This document shows positions 29,607-41,646 of a DNA stretch of 64,000 nt, piece after piece. The notes beneath the pieces were generated by a model. It was not told the origin of the DNA and made no database searches. It saw only the letters and a program-made list of their open reading frames with translations. This stretch comes from Lyophyllum atratum. Its lineage: Eukaryota > Basidiomycota > Agaricomycetes > Agaricales > Lyophyllaceae. Within the stretch, counting starts at the first letter, position 1. The number at the start of each line of letters is the position of its first letter. Both the position numbers and the translations under genes were made by a program. The stretch lies in contig JACGCN010000021.1 in the NCBI GenBank assembly GCA_014905825.1, positions 828,651 to 892,650 on the forward strand. Direction: 5' to 3'.

Positions 29607-31208
29607 TCACCAAAAGCGGATGCTGATAGGCTCCTTGCCGTCGACCAGCCGCCGGTGGTTAATATTACTCGTGAACGACGACCACTGCGCAAAGATCGTG
29701 TTAGCAAGCAGTAGGACGGAAGGGGACAACGACTCTTACCCCATTACCAACGAAGACCGCAGCCTTACGCGCGATGTCCATGTCGATCGCCATATTTGTG
29801 TCAATGCCTTCGCTGTCCAGCTCTAGGTCATTGCTAGTCACGATGGTGTTCCAACCATCCTTCTTCAACGCCTTCTTCAAGTTCTTGATCCACTCTCCCT
29901 TCTCATTCGTCAGCAGATACATGATATCCAGCGACCGCCTCTTCCCAGGCGACGCCTTAACATACTCGTCCCTCGAGTTACGGGCCTTGCGTATCACCGC
30001 ATCAAAGTCGGGCAGGCAGCGCTCCAAGTGCGCATCGTGGTACTCTGTCGTATTCCACACGATGTTCGGGGCGAACACGAGGCGATCTGGGAGCTGCGGG
30101 AGGAGATTCCAGCTGTAGAACGTGGAGTTCCACGTCGCAAGGTGCAGACACGCCCCCTTGAAGTCGCCACGGCGTATGTGCATCGCCAGCATACGGGCGT
30201 ATGGGTCCGGGGAAACGGGGTACGTCGGGCGCGGGCCGCGAGGCAGGAAGAGGTACTCGTTGCGCTTGACAGCCGCACCTACGATGGGCGACGTCTGAAG
30301 GAGGCGTGATGTGGGAGACTTGGAGAAACTGTCCCACAACGGCAGAATGCGGTCGGAGCCCCAGAGCCATAGGTCGAACGTCTGCGGGAATTTGTCTTCG
30401 CCGGTGGCTTGGATCTCGATGCAACGCTCGGGCGCGTCACGTAGGAGCTTGGCCCAGTGCTCGAAGATCTCGACGCCGCTCTTCCATGCCAGGCCAGGCT
30501 TGACGTCTCCGGTACCGATGAAACGGCGCTCGCTATACGGGCAAACTGTATCAAACCACTTTTCTGAGATTGACCGGGGTGCGTCGTCACCCTCGCTGAA
30601 AGGCTGGCCCACAACTGTGCCAGCGATCAGGGCGCCTAGAGGTGTGCGTGGGGGGTTCTCGCGCCGCTGGCTCTCGGGCCATGGATAATAGTCGGGCTTC
30701 CAAACATAGTCCTTGAACACGTAGGAACGCTTCGATGCGTATGCGAGATGCGCGTTCATGAGCCTGCAACGTGGTGTCATACACATATGTCGTGTGCACA
30801 ATAAAGCCTCTACTCACACTTCATTAAGAACGTTATTCCAGCCAAGCATAATGATCTGATTGGAGAACTTCACATAGCGCCCCGTCTTTCCTTCAGGGAA
30901 GGGCAGCTCAAGGTCCTGCTGCGGAAGGTTTTCCTCCCATTTACGCAGGCTCTCGTAGGTTGGGGGTGGGACTTTCGGCTGGGAGAGGGTTTCCTGGTAG
31001 ATCTGAGGGGGCTCGGTCTGTGGCCTGTTGATAAATCGCTGGTATGTCTGCGCTGGGCTGACGACGAAAAGCAGCAGAATGAAGGAGAGGGCGAAGGCGA
31101 TGATGAAGTGCAACTTGTACCGCGCGTACGTCGCCCTCGCTGAGTGGGGAAACGGCCTGGAATTTTTATCAGTAGTAGACAAGCATCTCAAGATTTGTGG
31201 ACGTACAT
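29607..31208 (-). CDS. O-fucosyltransferase-like type II membrane protein
   Basis: A fungal GDP-fucose O-fucosyltransferase-like glycosyltransferase. Exons: 31208-31207 (AT of the start codon), 31156-30818, 30763-29740 and 29684-29607. The N-terminal cytoplasmic tail is followed by a signal anchor (LHFIIAFALSFILLLFVVS), then a Pro-rich stem. SNQIIMLGWNNVLNEV and LAMHIRRGDFKGAC (the HxRRGDF sugar-nucleotide motif) mark the family. The C-terminus reads AAVFVGNG, then WSSFTSNINHRRLVDGKEP. The start codon appears split by a 50-base intron (31157-31206, GTACGT to TTCCAG); no other in-frame ATG lies nearby. Donor specificity is inferred from the fold only. Likely Golgi-resident. Confidence 0.8.
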
Positions 31209-32358
31209 GACGGCCAGTGAAGGTCGTCGATGGGGGCTGAGCAGTTTGAAACCCGGTATTTTTGTTGACTGACGTTTACAAAGGTGATCCCATCAGCGTT
31301 GATGATTTCGCTACGGCGACTGATCCCCTGAGCCGAGCACTGTGTTTCAGTAAAGATTGAATCGTTTTGCTGTACCTGACTCGAGCAGTGCTATAGTTTG
31401 GCAAGGCAGGAACTGGCAGGAAGCAATACTGAACGACGCAAATCTTTTTTTAGGCTTGTGTCGGATGAGGACAGACATTGACTGAGATACGATCGACTGA
31501 TGTAATCAGTATGCCTCTGTTGTGCGTAGGCCTAGCCAGCAAGCAACCACAAACAACGTCCTTGATTTGAAATTTAAGAAAACGCCAAGAAGGTTCTAAA
31601 TATACCACTCACCTTCAGCCGCACATGTTGAGTGTATACCTTTCATTCTAGGGAATAGAGGACATGCCGAGGGGAAAAGCCAGGCTTTCCTCCGATAACG
31701 TACCTCCTTTGCTTTATTTCTCGAAGCAACTTGCCGCAATAGACCCCGAGCCACGGCCTGCGATTTGATGCCACTAAGTTCATTTAGCGCGGGAGGTCGT
31801 ATGGAATGCCCCGAGATACTCATTAGTGCACTCTCATGTTCCAAACCTGCTCATCATTCATTGGAGTTCCATCCATTCACACGATAATCGAGACTTTTCG
31901 ATAAGAAGAGGAATGGCGTTCCCTGCTTTCGGCCTTCAACGGCGTGGGTCTGGCGGGGCCAGGCAGGGCCATGCTTGGAGTATTAGCAAGGTTAAATGAG
32001 GGGGAAGCACAAGAATAACATACCATCTCCACCAGTTGCAGGCGAGTAGCTCGATCGAAGGGCAATCTACTTACAGAAGTCAGATTACTCACCGCCCTCA
32101 ATGCAAGGCGACCACGCAATACCAAAAGCCGGAGGATATCTGATAGCTTCCGGAACTTGGCGGTCCCTGCCCATACTCATGCCCACTGATACACGTTGAT
32201 CCTCGATCCCGAGCCGTATCGAGCCTTGAGGACACAGCGTTGAGAGGTAAAGTATGCCCAAGTGAACGAACGATGGATAAAGATTCGGGATCAGGATGAC
32301 ACGGCCATCCCATGACAGGAACAGAACGTGGGATGTGCAGAGGACTAGTAGAATTAAG
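31209..32358. other. Intergenic region, no gene recognised
   Basis: About 1.15 kb between two minus-strand genes. Several open frames under 85 codons occur on the minus strand with no motif and no ATG-supported exon chain. It must contain the O-fucosyltransferase-like promoter. Confidence 0.4.
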
Positions 32359-33993
32359 CTAAGCTTCAGTCTCAGTCCGCTGAGCCGGAATATACTTCTT
32401 CGCCCACCGCGCCGTCTCCTCGCGCGCATTGAGTAGCGGGTCAAGTGGCTCGAACGACCATGACGGGGCATGTATGTGGATGTGGTTCGGGCCCATCGCT
32501 GACGCGGGCGGATACATTGACAGCGCGGCGAGGGAGAGATACGTGTGATATGGGTCTAACGATAACCGGCGACCAAGGGTGGAGTCAGCTGTCATACAGG
32601 TTCGGCATAAGGCCAGGACGCCCACGTACCTGGGTGCTCTCCGGGGGCCTTTGCGATGCCGCCGTACTTAAACTGGCAGCTCCCTAGAAACATGGCGAGG
32701 GCACTGGCATCGACGAGGTCGCTCGCGCCGAGGATCTGGGCCACCATGCGTCAGATGCTTTGGCCGGTCGGGGCAAAAATGAGTCACCACGAACTTGAAG
32801 GGCGGCGCCACACCAGAAGCAGTAGCACGCATCGGCATCCTTGCCTGTGCGTCCGCTGAACCCACCAGACGGGTGCTGATTACGGACGAGCCATTGAATT
32901 GTGAGCTGACGCTCGGTAGCTGTTAATAGGGGTGCTGGTGTGGGAGGCACAAGATGAAGCGACGCGATCGCGATGTAAGTCGTTCCCCCTGAGAGAATAC
33001 CTTACTCGAGGCGGCGAAAACATTAAAATTGCGGCTGACCTTGGGCTTCACAGAACGGGGCCTGGCCGTATCCGCCTTCATAGGTCTACGGGTGGTCGGA
33101 AATATGTATGCCAAGAATGATGCAACAAGGCGTACCCTGCAGGATGCGATAAAGGCGATAGCTTGGTCTTTGTTGACGGCTGACCAGTCATCTAACATAT
33201 GACTGATCGCAAATGCACAATAGAGCGACCTCAGGTCAGTCTCATTACTTCCGGGCACGGTGGAGAAGCTGCATGCCGTGATAAAGATAGTCTCGATGAA
33301 CCATACCTAGAGTATTTACCTTCCATCGTCCCTTTGGCATGCAGAGATGAAGTCTAGCAGACCTCCGCGGTCTAACCGCGAAAAATCGTCCCGAAGGATG
33401 GCGAGAGTGAGTAACGCTGTATAGGTCATAATAATGTGAGGCGTGTCGTAATTCGTGTACTTCTCGTCCTATGGAGAAACCACTCGTTAGAGAACCATGA
33501 TTGGTGCCGCGTGGAATAATGACTAACGTGTGTGCGGGGACCGGGGGTCATGAATGGGCTGGGCCGGAATCCAGAGCCATATTGACCACCTGAAGGTGGC
33601 AAGGGTCAGAGAGGATGACACCGCATAGGCGTTGCGACTGAACTGGTCTGCTGCTCCCAGATCCATTCCCGCCATTCCTCGCGGTCTGTGATGCAAGTTT
33701 TTTCCTGGATAGTACCCAGGAGGTCTAGAGATCCTATGCAATAAAACGCGAGCGCCATCCTTGGTAACCAGAAGAAAAATGTAAGAATCATAAGCAAAAA
33801 AACGTCGCAGGTTGCTCGATCACCTTGACGCGTCGACCTCAGTTTGTGACTCTGGAAGAGCTAGAAGATGGCGTGAGCGTTGTATGTCGAGATTACTCCT
33901 ATTAACGGTACCTTGGAGACATCGTATACAGTGTGCAGTGTGCCCCCCGCGGGCAAGAGGCGGAAGAGTCGGCATTTGTTCGAAATCTGACAT
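32359..33993 (-). CDS. CDC43: Protein geranylgeranyltransferase type I, beta subunit
   Basis: The beta subunit of GGTase-I binds Zn and geranylgeranyl diphosphate and prenylates CaaX proteins such as Rho GTPases. Start ATG 33991-33993 (MSDFEQM) leads to HCIRCLQALPESQTEVDASR, across an intron to MALAFYCIGSLDLLG, then REEWREWIWEQQ. Later exons give DLRSLYCAFAISHMLDDWSA and the Zn-site region GGFSGRTGKDADACYCFW (Asp and Cys ligands) followed by GAALQ. DPYHTYLSLAAL supplies the His ligand near the end. Stop TAG is at 32359-32361. At least six short introns; the middle exons (33000-33500) were only partly traced. The DLRSLYCA segment and C-terminus favour GGTase-I over Rab GGTase. Confidence 0.85.
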
Positions 33994-34531
33994 AGACTCA
34001 GTAGGGCTTTTTGCGAGAGATGAGATATGTACAAGCACGAGATGCAGACGCAGATACAAGAAAGCAAGCAGGGGTCTTATAGAGCTGAAATGGGCATGGC
34101 TACAATCGCGTGAGGCAGAGATTATGGTCCAAGAAGAAGACGCGTGGACTCGATCATCACCCAAATTGTAGTCGCGGAGTGAAACCATCGATTGACTGCC
34201 AACGCGGACGATGTGGATCCACTATTAATACCATTGCAGACTCGGAGCCAAGCCATAGCCCTCGACAGCCCTCGAGGTGTACTTCAGCTGAACACCCTGA
34301 GCACGCCACTTCCCGAGAGCTTCTTATGTGTACTCATCAGTCCGATGCAAAAAACAAAACCGATTACGGTGACAATGTGCAATTGGTTAAAGATGCTGGG
34401 TCGGAATAAGAGACGACAGGGGTAGAGGGTGATGATGGTAGAGGTACAAATATCGGAGCACACGCTGGGGGGGAAAATAAGACGAAACACAGAAATAAAG
34501 CAGAGTGTCTGCAAGCGGCCAAGATAATCAT
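33994..34531. other. Intergenic region CDC43/NOT2
   Basis: About 540 bases with no gene seen; holds the CDC43 promoter and the NOT2 3' untranslated region. Confidence 0.4.
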
Positions 34532-36881
34532 TCACAGCCCTGCCATGCCCATCTGGAAAGATCCTCTTTGCGTCAGCTGCACCTGCCCTCCCTGCGACTG
34601 GTGCTGTTGCTGCCCCACAGCCTGCGCTTGCGCCTGCACCGCCGATTGCGCGAGCACTAGCCCGGGACCCGTCACAAACGCCGGCACGTTCTTCTCCTCC
34701 AGGTCGGAATAAAGCACCGTCATGTCCTTCCTCTCCTTGACCCAGTTTTCCGGATCCCAGAACGTGTACTGCCCTTGCTCCCCACCTGGCACCTTCTGGG
34801 AAGGCGAAGTGCCACTTTCCTTCGTGATCCACAACCGCAGGTCCTTATGATACCGCCAATTTCGGTTCCACCTATGGGAGACCATGAGTTTTCAGATTTA
34901 TCATCCACGAAGATAGCAAGGGTTTGCACAAGAAAGCCGCGGTGGTTTACTAATGAAAAAGCGAAAAACACGCACAGTTCTTGCGCAGCAACCTCCTGTA
35001 GCGCATCCCTCGGACTTGAGTAGAACATGAAGAATAGGGTCTCATCGCTGAATGCCGTTGCCTTATTAGGCCCCGGGGGTGGTGCCTGTACACTGGCGTA
35101 GCATGTGGGTAGATGGAAATCGGGCTCTACTGTCCTTGCGGCCGATTGGTCTGCCCAGGGTGTGATGAACGTCGAATATAGGTCGCTGGTCACGTTTTGT
35201 GTATCAAGATCGGAGCAGCCTCGATGGGACGGCCCAACTCACCCAGAATACCCCATATCCAGGCCCATCGTGCCCAGATCCGTTCCGATACCCGACATCC
35301 CTTGATCCAGGTCTGTCCCTACGTTCTTAAGCATCGCCAACAGCCCCAGCAGGCCCCACCTATCTGCGGCACTGACGAGTACTTGTTGTGCTGGCGTTTG
35401 CGGGTGGTGTTGTGTGTGCGGTATTGAGCTCGACTGCAGCGAGGCAGGATTTTGGTGCGTATTCGGGTTCGTCGAGTTTGGTGGAGGATTTGACTCTCCG
35501 GGTGCGCCATTAGGGGTGTACTGGGGTTGTCCGGATGCGGATGCGTTCGCCGGTGTGTGTGCGTATGGCGGCGGCGGTACACCTGGAGGGGCATTTAAAT
35601 GTGTTGTCGATGCCGTTTGAGACAAGTGAGTGCCGTTTTGCTGTGGTTGCGTCGAGGGTGTCTGAGAACGGGTTGAGAAAGACCCTTGAGTGTCTACGCC
35701 TTGTGATTGGGAGCCAGGGTTGGCATTAGGGGAGTTCCATGCTTGTGCTTGGTTCAGCTTGACGGCGAAGTTATTCTGCATTGAATATCACGTCAGCGTT
35801 TGGTACGCTATGTAAATTGTAGCAGCGGCAGGTAGCTGAAAAGAAAGTCGCGCGAAAGGATCCGACTCGACAACGGAGCGAACCACGATGAAAATTGTTG
35901 CAATGAGACGTACCCGCTGTTGTTGTTTCTCTGCCTCTGTCTGCCCCTGATTGAACCCCGGATGCACATTTCTCGACTGTCCCAAGTTCAACATGCCTGG
36001 TGTTCCCGGCTGCAAACTCCCACCTAGCGCGCCTAGAAGGTTCTGTCGATGTTGCTGTTGCGACGGATCCGAGTGCTGGAAGCCGTTGAGCCCTGGAGGA
36101 TGCGATTGGCTGTCTTGGCTCGAATTTTGACTTTGTCCGTTCTGGCCTTGGGTTTGTGGTTGACCGCCAAGTGCAGGAAAATCGTCGGGCGTGAAGTCTC
36201 GTGTTTGGACCGTACTGCCACCGACCCCTCCGCCGATTGTCCCTGCTCCTGTTCCTCCTAAAGGCACACCCGTCCCTGCCTGACTCGCGTAACTCGTCGT
36301 GACGGAGCCCCCCGCTGCCGTCCCATTGCTCCCCGTCGATGTATTGTTCGCTGGGGTTGATCCGAGCGCGGGGAAGTCGTTCGGGTCGAGGCCGACGTCG
36401 CTCGCCGACGACACCGACTGCGCGTTTGCTAGATTCGGGGTCTGTGTGAGATGCGGCGGTAGGGATGTTGAAGTCCCGTTCGTTTGTTGCTGATGCGATG
36501 AGGATTGCTGCTGTTGCTGTTGGAGCGTCGTGCTTGATGGGTGCTGACCCAAGCCACCGCCAAATGCAAAACTACTCTGCCCTCGCTGCTGAATGAACCC
36601 TGGAGTCGACTGCGAGACCATAGCTTGCACTTGGGACTGTTGTGAGGGGGCTCGGTGGGTGTTCGGCTGCATCCCCGTGACATAACCGCTGCCTGGAAGT
36701 GCATTGACATTTCTTGGTGGCACGCCGTATGAGGGATAGGTCGGTCGAAATTGGCTTGTAATGCCTGGATTCTGTGTTAGACTCGGAGGTCTTTGCTGCG
36801 GCTGGCCTGGAATGGTTCATTCCAGGAAACATCAGTGCATAGATAAATTGCGAAGACTCTAGACACACCTGGTCGATTCAT
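34532..36881 (-). CDS. NOT2: CCR4-NOT complex subunit NOT2
   Basis: NOT2 pairs with NOT5/NOT3 in the CCR4-NOT deadenylase and repression complex. Start ATG 36881 lies in a tiny exon (MNRPG, 36881-36869), spliced to QPQQRPPSLTQNPGITSQ. The N-terminal half is Gln/Ser/Gly-rich and carries two LDPNDFPALG/TPDDFPALG motifs, a family signature. The middle reads RWGLLGLLAMLKNVGTDLDQG then GTDLGTMGLDM. The NOT-box follows: DLYSTFITPWAD, FMFYSSPRDALQEVAAQEL, then NRNWRYHKDLRLWITKE and DPENWVKERKDMTVLYSDLE. A Gln-rich tail ends MAGL at TGA 34532-34534. Introns sit near 36810-36868, 35790-35940, 35235 and 34875-34980. Confidence 0.9.
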
Positions 36882-38349
36882 GGCTCTGAAAATTGGTGGA
36901 AAAAGGCTGGAAAAAAGGGAGATGAGCGTTCTCTTTTCGTTTTATATGGCAGGCGAGAAAGCGACGGACTATGTGCGCAGATATCGTGTTTGAAGACGAG
37001 ATATGTGCCGGTCAGCGTTCAAGAAATCTGTTGCTCCTCCTCTCTTTGTTGACCCTTTGTTTGGAGCACACCCTCCGTTATGTAAGCGCTGCCCCATTCT
37101 TTGCTCACTCTCTTCTTTCATCCATCCACGACGACGACGGCCACGTTAATTCTGGCCGACAAAGGAACTCCTAAGCTAGGCTCGAGGGCGCTAATTTGGC
37201 GATTGAACGCCTCGTGACCACGTTGCATCTGGGTGTGATGTGCACTCACTAGAGTCTCAGATTCGAAAGGGAACTCAATTTTTGTCCAGTGAAATGTATT
37301 TCCCTGGGACTCGGTTGGACGTTTCCCCACACCTTGGCCTCCGACGCCGTCACCACCAGCGTGATTCAGACGTGGGCTGAAGTCCGCACGAAGGTGGAGC
37401 TTAACTCTTAGCGAGACGTCTCCCCGCCACTCCGCACCGGAATTCGCGAAACACATCCACCGTCGTCACAGAATAGGACAACCATCCTCCATATCCATTT
37501 TTCTGTAGTGCAAGACCTTTCGACTCAAATGTACTACATGTCAGTGATTCACATTCCCATGCCATACACATTTTCTTTGTTAGCATGAATCGTTGTTTCT
37601 GTACGCGTAATGGGAATACTTCCGGGCTCTGCAGCCTTACGTTAACAGCCAAGTTGTTGCGTTCGAAACCACCGTCGAGATGACAGCTGATGACAGGCTA
37701 TGCACTCCATTAGACTCCATTCCGTCGCTTGCGCCTTCACGATCACCTCAGGCTAAAACTGAGTTGTCGTGTGTTTGATCGTGAAGCTATAAGCTTTTAG
37801 GATTGTGATGGTGATCGATCATTGCAGTACACATAGATCGTAGTGAGCTCCTTTACGATCTGCACAGTCTGCGCCGTTTCTCTGTATAAGACCGTCACCA
37901 ACGTCATTAGCATAGCAATAGCAACAAATTCCAAATCACCCAACGGACCCAAGCCCCAATCTGGTGTACAACAATTGATATTTGAACAGGAAAGAAAAAA
38001 AAAAACATAGGGTGCCAATAACACATCTAGCTTAGCGATAAACATGCATAGCGAACAAAAAGGAGTGACTGAGGTGTAAAGAGTGACACAGTGGTAACAA
38101 AGTACCGAGACGCGGACAAGACCGGGGGGGCACAAAGTGTCCAATGTGGAGTGGGAGGCCAGGATGCGGCGGGAGGGGATATGGGAAGGATGATATGCTA
38201 TGTATAATATACACTGAATGGGAGGTTGGATGGATGAATGGAGGGTTGCGATGATGGGGGGTGCGGGGACGGGGGGGCGTGCACACATGCATGGTGGCGA
38301 CAGCAGTAGAGCGCGGGGGGAACTGATATGGAGGGTACACGAGGGCGTC
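36882..38349. other. Long intergenic region, no gene recognised
   Basis: About 1.47 kb upstream of NOT2 and downstream of the next minus-strand gene. Open frames here are short and without motifs; an A-run lies near 37995. I see no repeat or RNA gene. Confidence 0.4.
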
Positions 38350-39511
38350 CTACGCGAAGATGGCAACACAAATGACAAATGGGATATAAGTGAAAACGGA
38401 AATGACGGCCATGACGCGACACCGCAAGCGCCATGATTTCGCATCTAGGGAGCAACATGAATAATGTAACATGAGACGTAAACCACCATAGAAACTCACC
38501 ATATTCCACCTGCGGGTCATCCAACACCACCCCCTTCTCCAGCTCACCCCCATCCAGCCTCCGCGTCTTCGGAATGCCCGTAAACGACGCAACCCACCAC
38601 ATCGGGAACACCACAAACCCCAAGAAAAACATCCACGCATGCAGGGGACTCCCCCCACGCTCCACCCACCCCCTCCACCCGCTCATCCCATCCACATTTC
38701 CAGATGGAAACGACAGCGACCACGGCGTACTCTGGATCGGCGCGGGTTTTCGCGGATCGCGCATGTGGAAAGTCGAGGATCGGGCGACCGAGGGCGCGTG
38801 CGGCGAGATCAGCGCGGACATGGGTATGGATGCTTGGGAGAGGCTGCGCCGTGATGGAGCGCGCTGTGGGGGTTGATGAACTGGAGTGGGCAGCCGGAGC
38901 TGCTGCGAGGCGCTGTGTTTGCTTGACCACGAGCCGGTGTTGGCGGCATTTTGGATTTCGCCGGATGTGCGCGAAGGGGAACGGGATTCGGGCGTTGTAG
39001 AGAGGCGGGCTCGTTTCCGGTGGTATGAGGAGGGCGCGCTCCGTGTGGAGTTGGAGTTTGCAGAGGCGCGGTGTGCTACATATTTATAATGAACACGAGG
39101 ATCAGCGATGAAAGAAAAGAACGTACGTCTAGGCTCGATAACGAATGTTGCTCGAGGTTCCTTCGTCTCTTTTGGTGGGGTTCCGCCGCCTTCAACGCCA
39201 GCTTCATCCGCCTTCCTCTTCCCTTTGTGAACGGACGCCGGTCTTGCGGCAGGGGGCGTCGAGGGTACCCGCAGAACCGAGACGAGAGGTTCCGTAGATG
39301 TGTGATGGGCGGGATGGCGGAAGGTGGGTGAAATAGGGGAGATTTGTGGGGTAGCGGCAGTGAATGAGAGCGATGGTGGCGCTAGGTTCGAAGTCGAAGG
39401 CGCTCCAGGGGCCGGATATGGAACGGTGTTGATTTTTGGCGGGGGTGAGGGAATGCGTTCGGGGGTATTCGACTTGGACCCTTGTGATGGGCGCGAGGTG
39501 CTCCTGGCCAT
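38350..39511 (-). CDS. Hypothetical Ser/Pro-rich protein with two C-terminal membrane segments
   Basis: Not a recognised family. ATG 39509-39511 (MARSTSRPSQG) is the first in frame. The N-terminal about 270 residues are Ser/Pro/Arg-rich and probably disordered. Introns: a GTACGT-TATGTAG intron of about 53 bases near 39077-39130 joins VIEPRP to HRASANS; a second near 38445-38500 joins DDPQVEYD to AKSWRLRCRVM. The C-terminus carries two hydrophobic segments, AWMFFLGFVVFPMWWVASFTG and VMAVISVFTYIPFVICVAIFA, separated by about 45 residues. It ends at TAG 38350-38352. The pattern suggests a tail-inserted membrane protein with a long cytoplasmic disordered head; the function is unknown. Confidence 0.65.
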
Positions 39512-39635
39512 GGCAAGTCTTTTGAGGCTGCGATTGCTAATTCCAGACGTCACAAGATAAGGGGGAGCGGGAGTATTACTGCTGCGCGTAGCAGTGGGTA
39601 TATTATGCGTGTGGGCGTCTGTAAGATCGTCAGGT

Positions 39636-41110
39636 TTACACGTGTAGGCGCCACCGACAGAAACGCACGTTGAAGTAGAAATGGAGATCCCAGAACAGGT
39701 GTCCTAAACGACTGTCGCCGCACCCGACGCCGCGAACGAGGAAAGAGAAAGAAAATGGATAGGAGAACGGACGGTGAGCGAAAAACAAGGACAGATGTGA
39801 CAAGCCAAAAGCACCCACGCGGTTTCCTCGTGCCTGTCCTGATTGGGACGAAGTCGGCTCGGCAATCATTTCGGTTCCCGGTCTTGCCTGTTTCACACCC
39901 AATGACATCCACACCATTTTCCTCGAGACCTGGGCTTCCCAACTTCCTGCCCGCCCGTTCCTATGACCGACCGAAGATGCCTGTTCTGCGCTGAAATCTG
40001 CACTGACTCGTCTACTGCTTTTACTTGCGTTACTCTCCGATCTCTTGTGCGCCTGACGACGTGAAATGGGTGTTGTATACTCTGCTTCCGAATAATACTC
40101 AAGTGGTTGGGTTCTTGATTGCGTTCTTGCGCGTTTTCTGATGGATCTTCTAGAGGGGACTCTACTTTTATGCGAAAGGGATGGTAGGGAATGTGAGTGA
40201 CGTGCGACTTTGGACGAGCCCATTTCATCGGCGGACGGGACAAGAGGGAAGCTACTGTCCTCGCGGCGTTTTTTTGAGACCGACTGGAACGCTGGATGGT
40301 CGAGTGGTGGCATGGGTGGAGGCGGGGTTTCAGTAGATGCGTGCGTCTTGTGGTGTGACGCAAGTGTATGCGCAGGCGAAGACACCCCGAAAGTGTTGCT
40401 GGAGGACACTGTATTACGACGGCTACGTTCGCTCTGTGAAAAATCTGAAGACGAGCCAGATATCGATCTCTGAGAATAATATTGTGTATCGTTTGCTGTG
40501 TCCCGCGAAAGCTGGGAATGAGGTGTCGTCGGAGCAGTGCGTTTCGGAAGCTGGCGACGTGGAGCATCTCCTTGGCCAAAGGTCTCTCCAGACATGTTGC
40601 GACCAGTTGCAGACGATGCGCTTGAGCTGGATAATGACTGGTCAAGCTTTTGGATAGTATTTTGTACGTCATCATTCGTATTCAAAGGCGCTGCAAGAGA
40701 GATGGGTCGAGTGAGTGTGACATAAGGCAATAGACTCAATCAAGCTACCAGCGGACTGCGCACTGGCATCGTTAGGACGTCTTCGAGTACTCGAGGTCAG
40801 GGAAACAAATTGTGTGCTCGCTGACTTCTCCGTTTGCGTAGTTGTTGGCAAATCGTCTCGATCAAATTTGGTCTTCAACTTGTCTGGTTCTTGCTCGAGT
40901 AAAGAATTCAGGTCCGGATGGATTCTGCGATCGATCGGGTGAAATAAAGGAACATCTTTGCCCGAGTAAACTTCTTCAGATATTGTGATATGCTGGCCTC
41001 GTCGCTTCGAGCGCCATTCCATGATACGGGTCATAAAACTCAGCATCGGTTCCTTCATCGATGGTTGTGTCTTCTTCTCCAGGTCTCGAGTCTCGTAAAG
41101 CCGCTAGAAA
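39636..41110 (-). CDS. Hypothetical Ser-rich protein, 5' end unresolved
   Basis: Unrecognised. The exon from about 41104 reads RLYETRDLEKKTQPSMKEP, then MLSFMTRIMEWRSKRRGQ and ISEEVYSGKDVPLFHPIDRR. It is spliced (GTAGCT to CTTGCAG, about 40745-40690) to PLNTNDDVQNTIQKLDQSL and a Ser/Arg-rich region with many S/T-P sites and basic clusters. The 3' end is unclear: the open frame runs to 39636, but its last 60 codons look non-coding and an exon may end near MVWMSLG (about 39890). The start is upstream of 41104 and was not resolved. It is divergent from the epsin gene. Confidence 0.5.
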
Positions 41111-41646
41111 GAGCGTAAGTAATAGATTGCTAGCTGGGCAGGTGCATCTGCAGTGGTCGAGGTAGAACTCAGACTGTAAGTTGTAACGCGTCACGACTCA
41201 CTCAATATTGTCGCGTTCAATCACGTGAACATAACTCCCCCAACGGGAATTCAGAAGCGACGACGCTCTCACTTTCAAGCTGCACCAGAAGGTAAGCAAG
41301 AAACAGGCAGTGTACGGCTGGAATTCCATAGTTCCGTACGCTTGAATGTAGTGTTAGTAGCAAGGCATAACCAGCTTGATGCCACAACCGCGTCCATGAT
41401 GCATGGTCATTTTGTGGTCATTTCCATCGCGAGCACCTGCAGTAGCCTCTGCGCATATATGTACGTGCCAACGCTGTGGGCCTTCTCATCGTGGAAAGGA
41501 TCTGGGAGGTGGTCGAATGGCAGGACGGTCATTACGCCTTACACGGCCATATTTGGTCATATTTGGGGCGAGCCCATCTTGACCAACTGCGCCAACGGTG
41601 ACCAGACACCTTACGACCAGCACACCCTCACTGCTACGCCCCCACC
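41111..41646. other. Divergent upstream region of the epsin gene
   Basis: Presumed promoter of the epsin gene and 5' region of the minus-strand hypothetical gene. A short plus-strand open frame here shows no motif. Confidence 0.35.
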
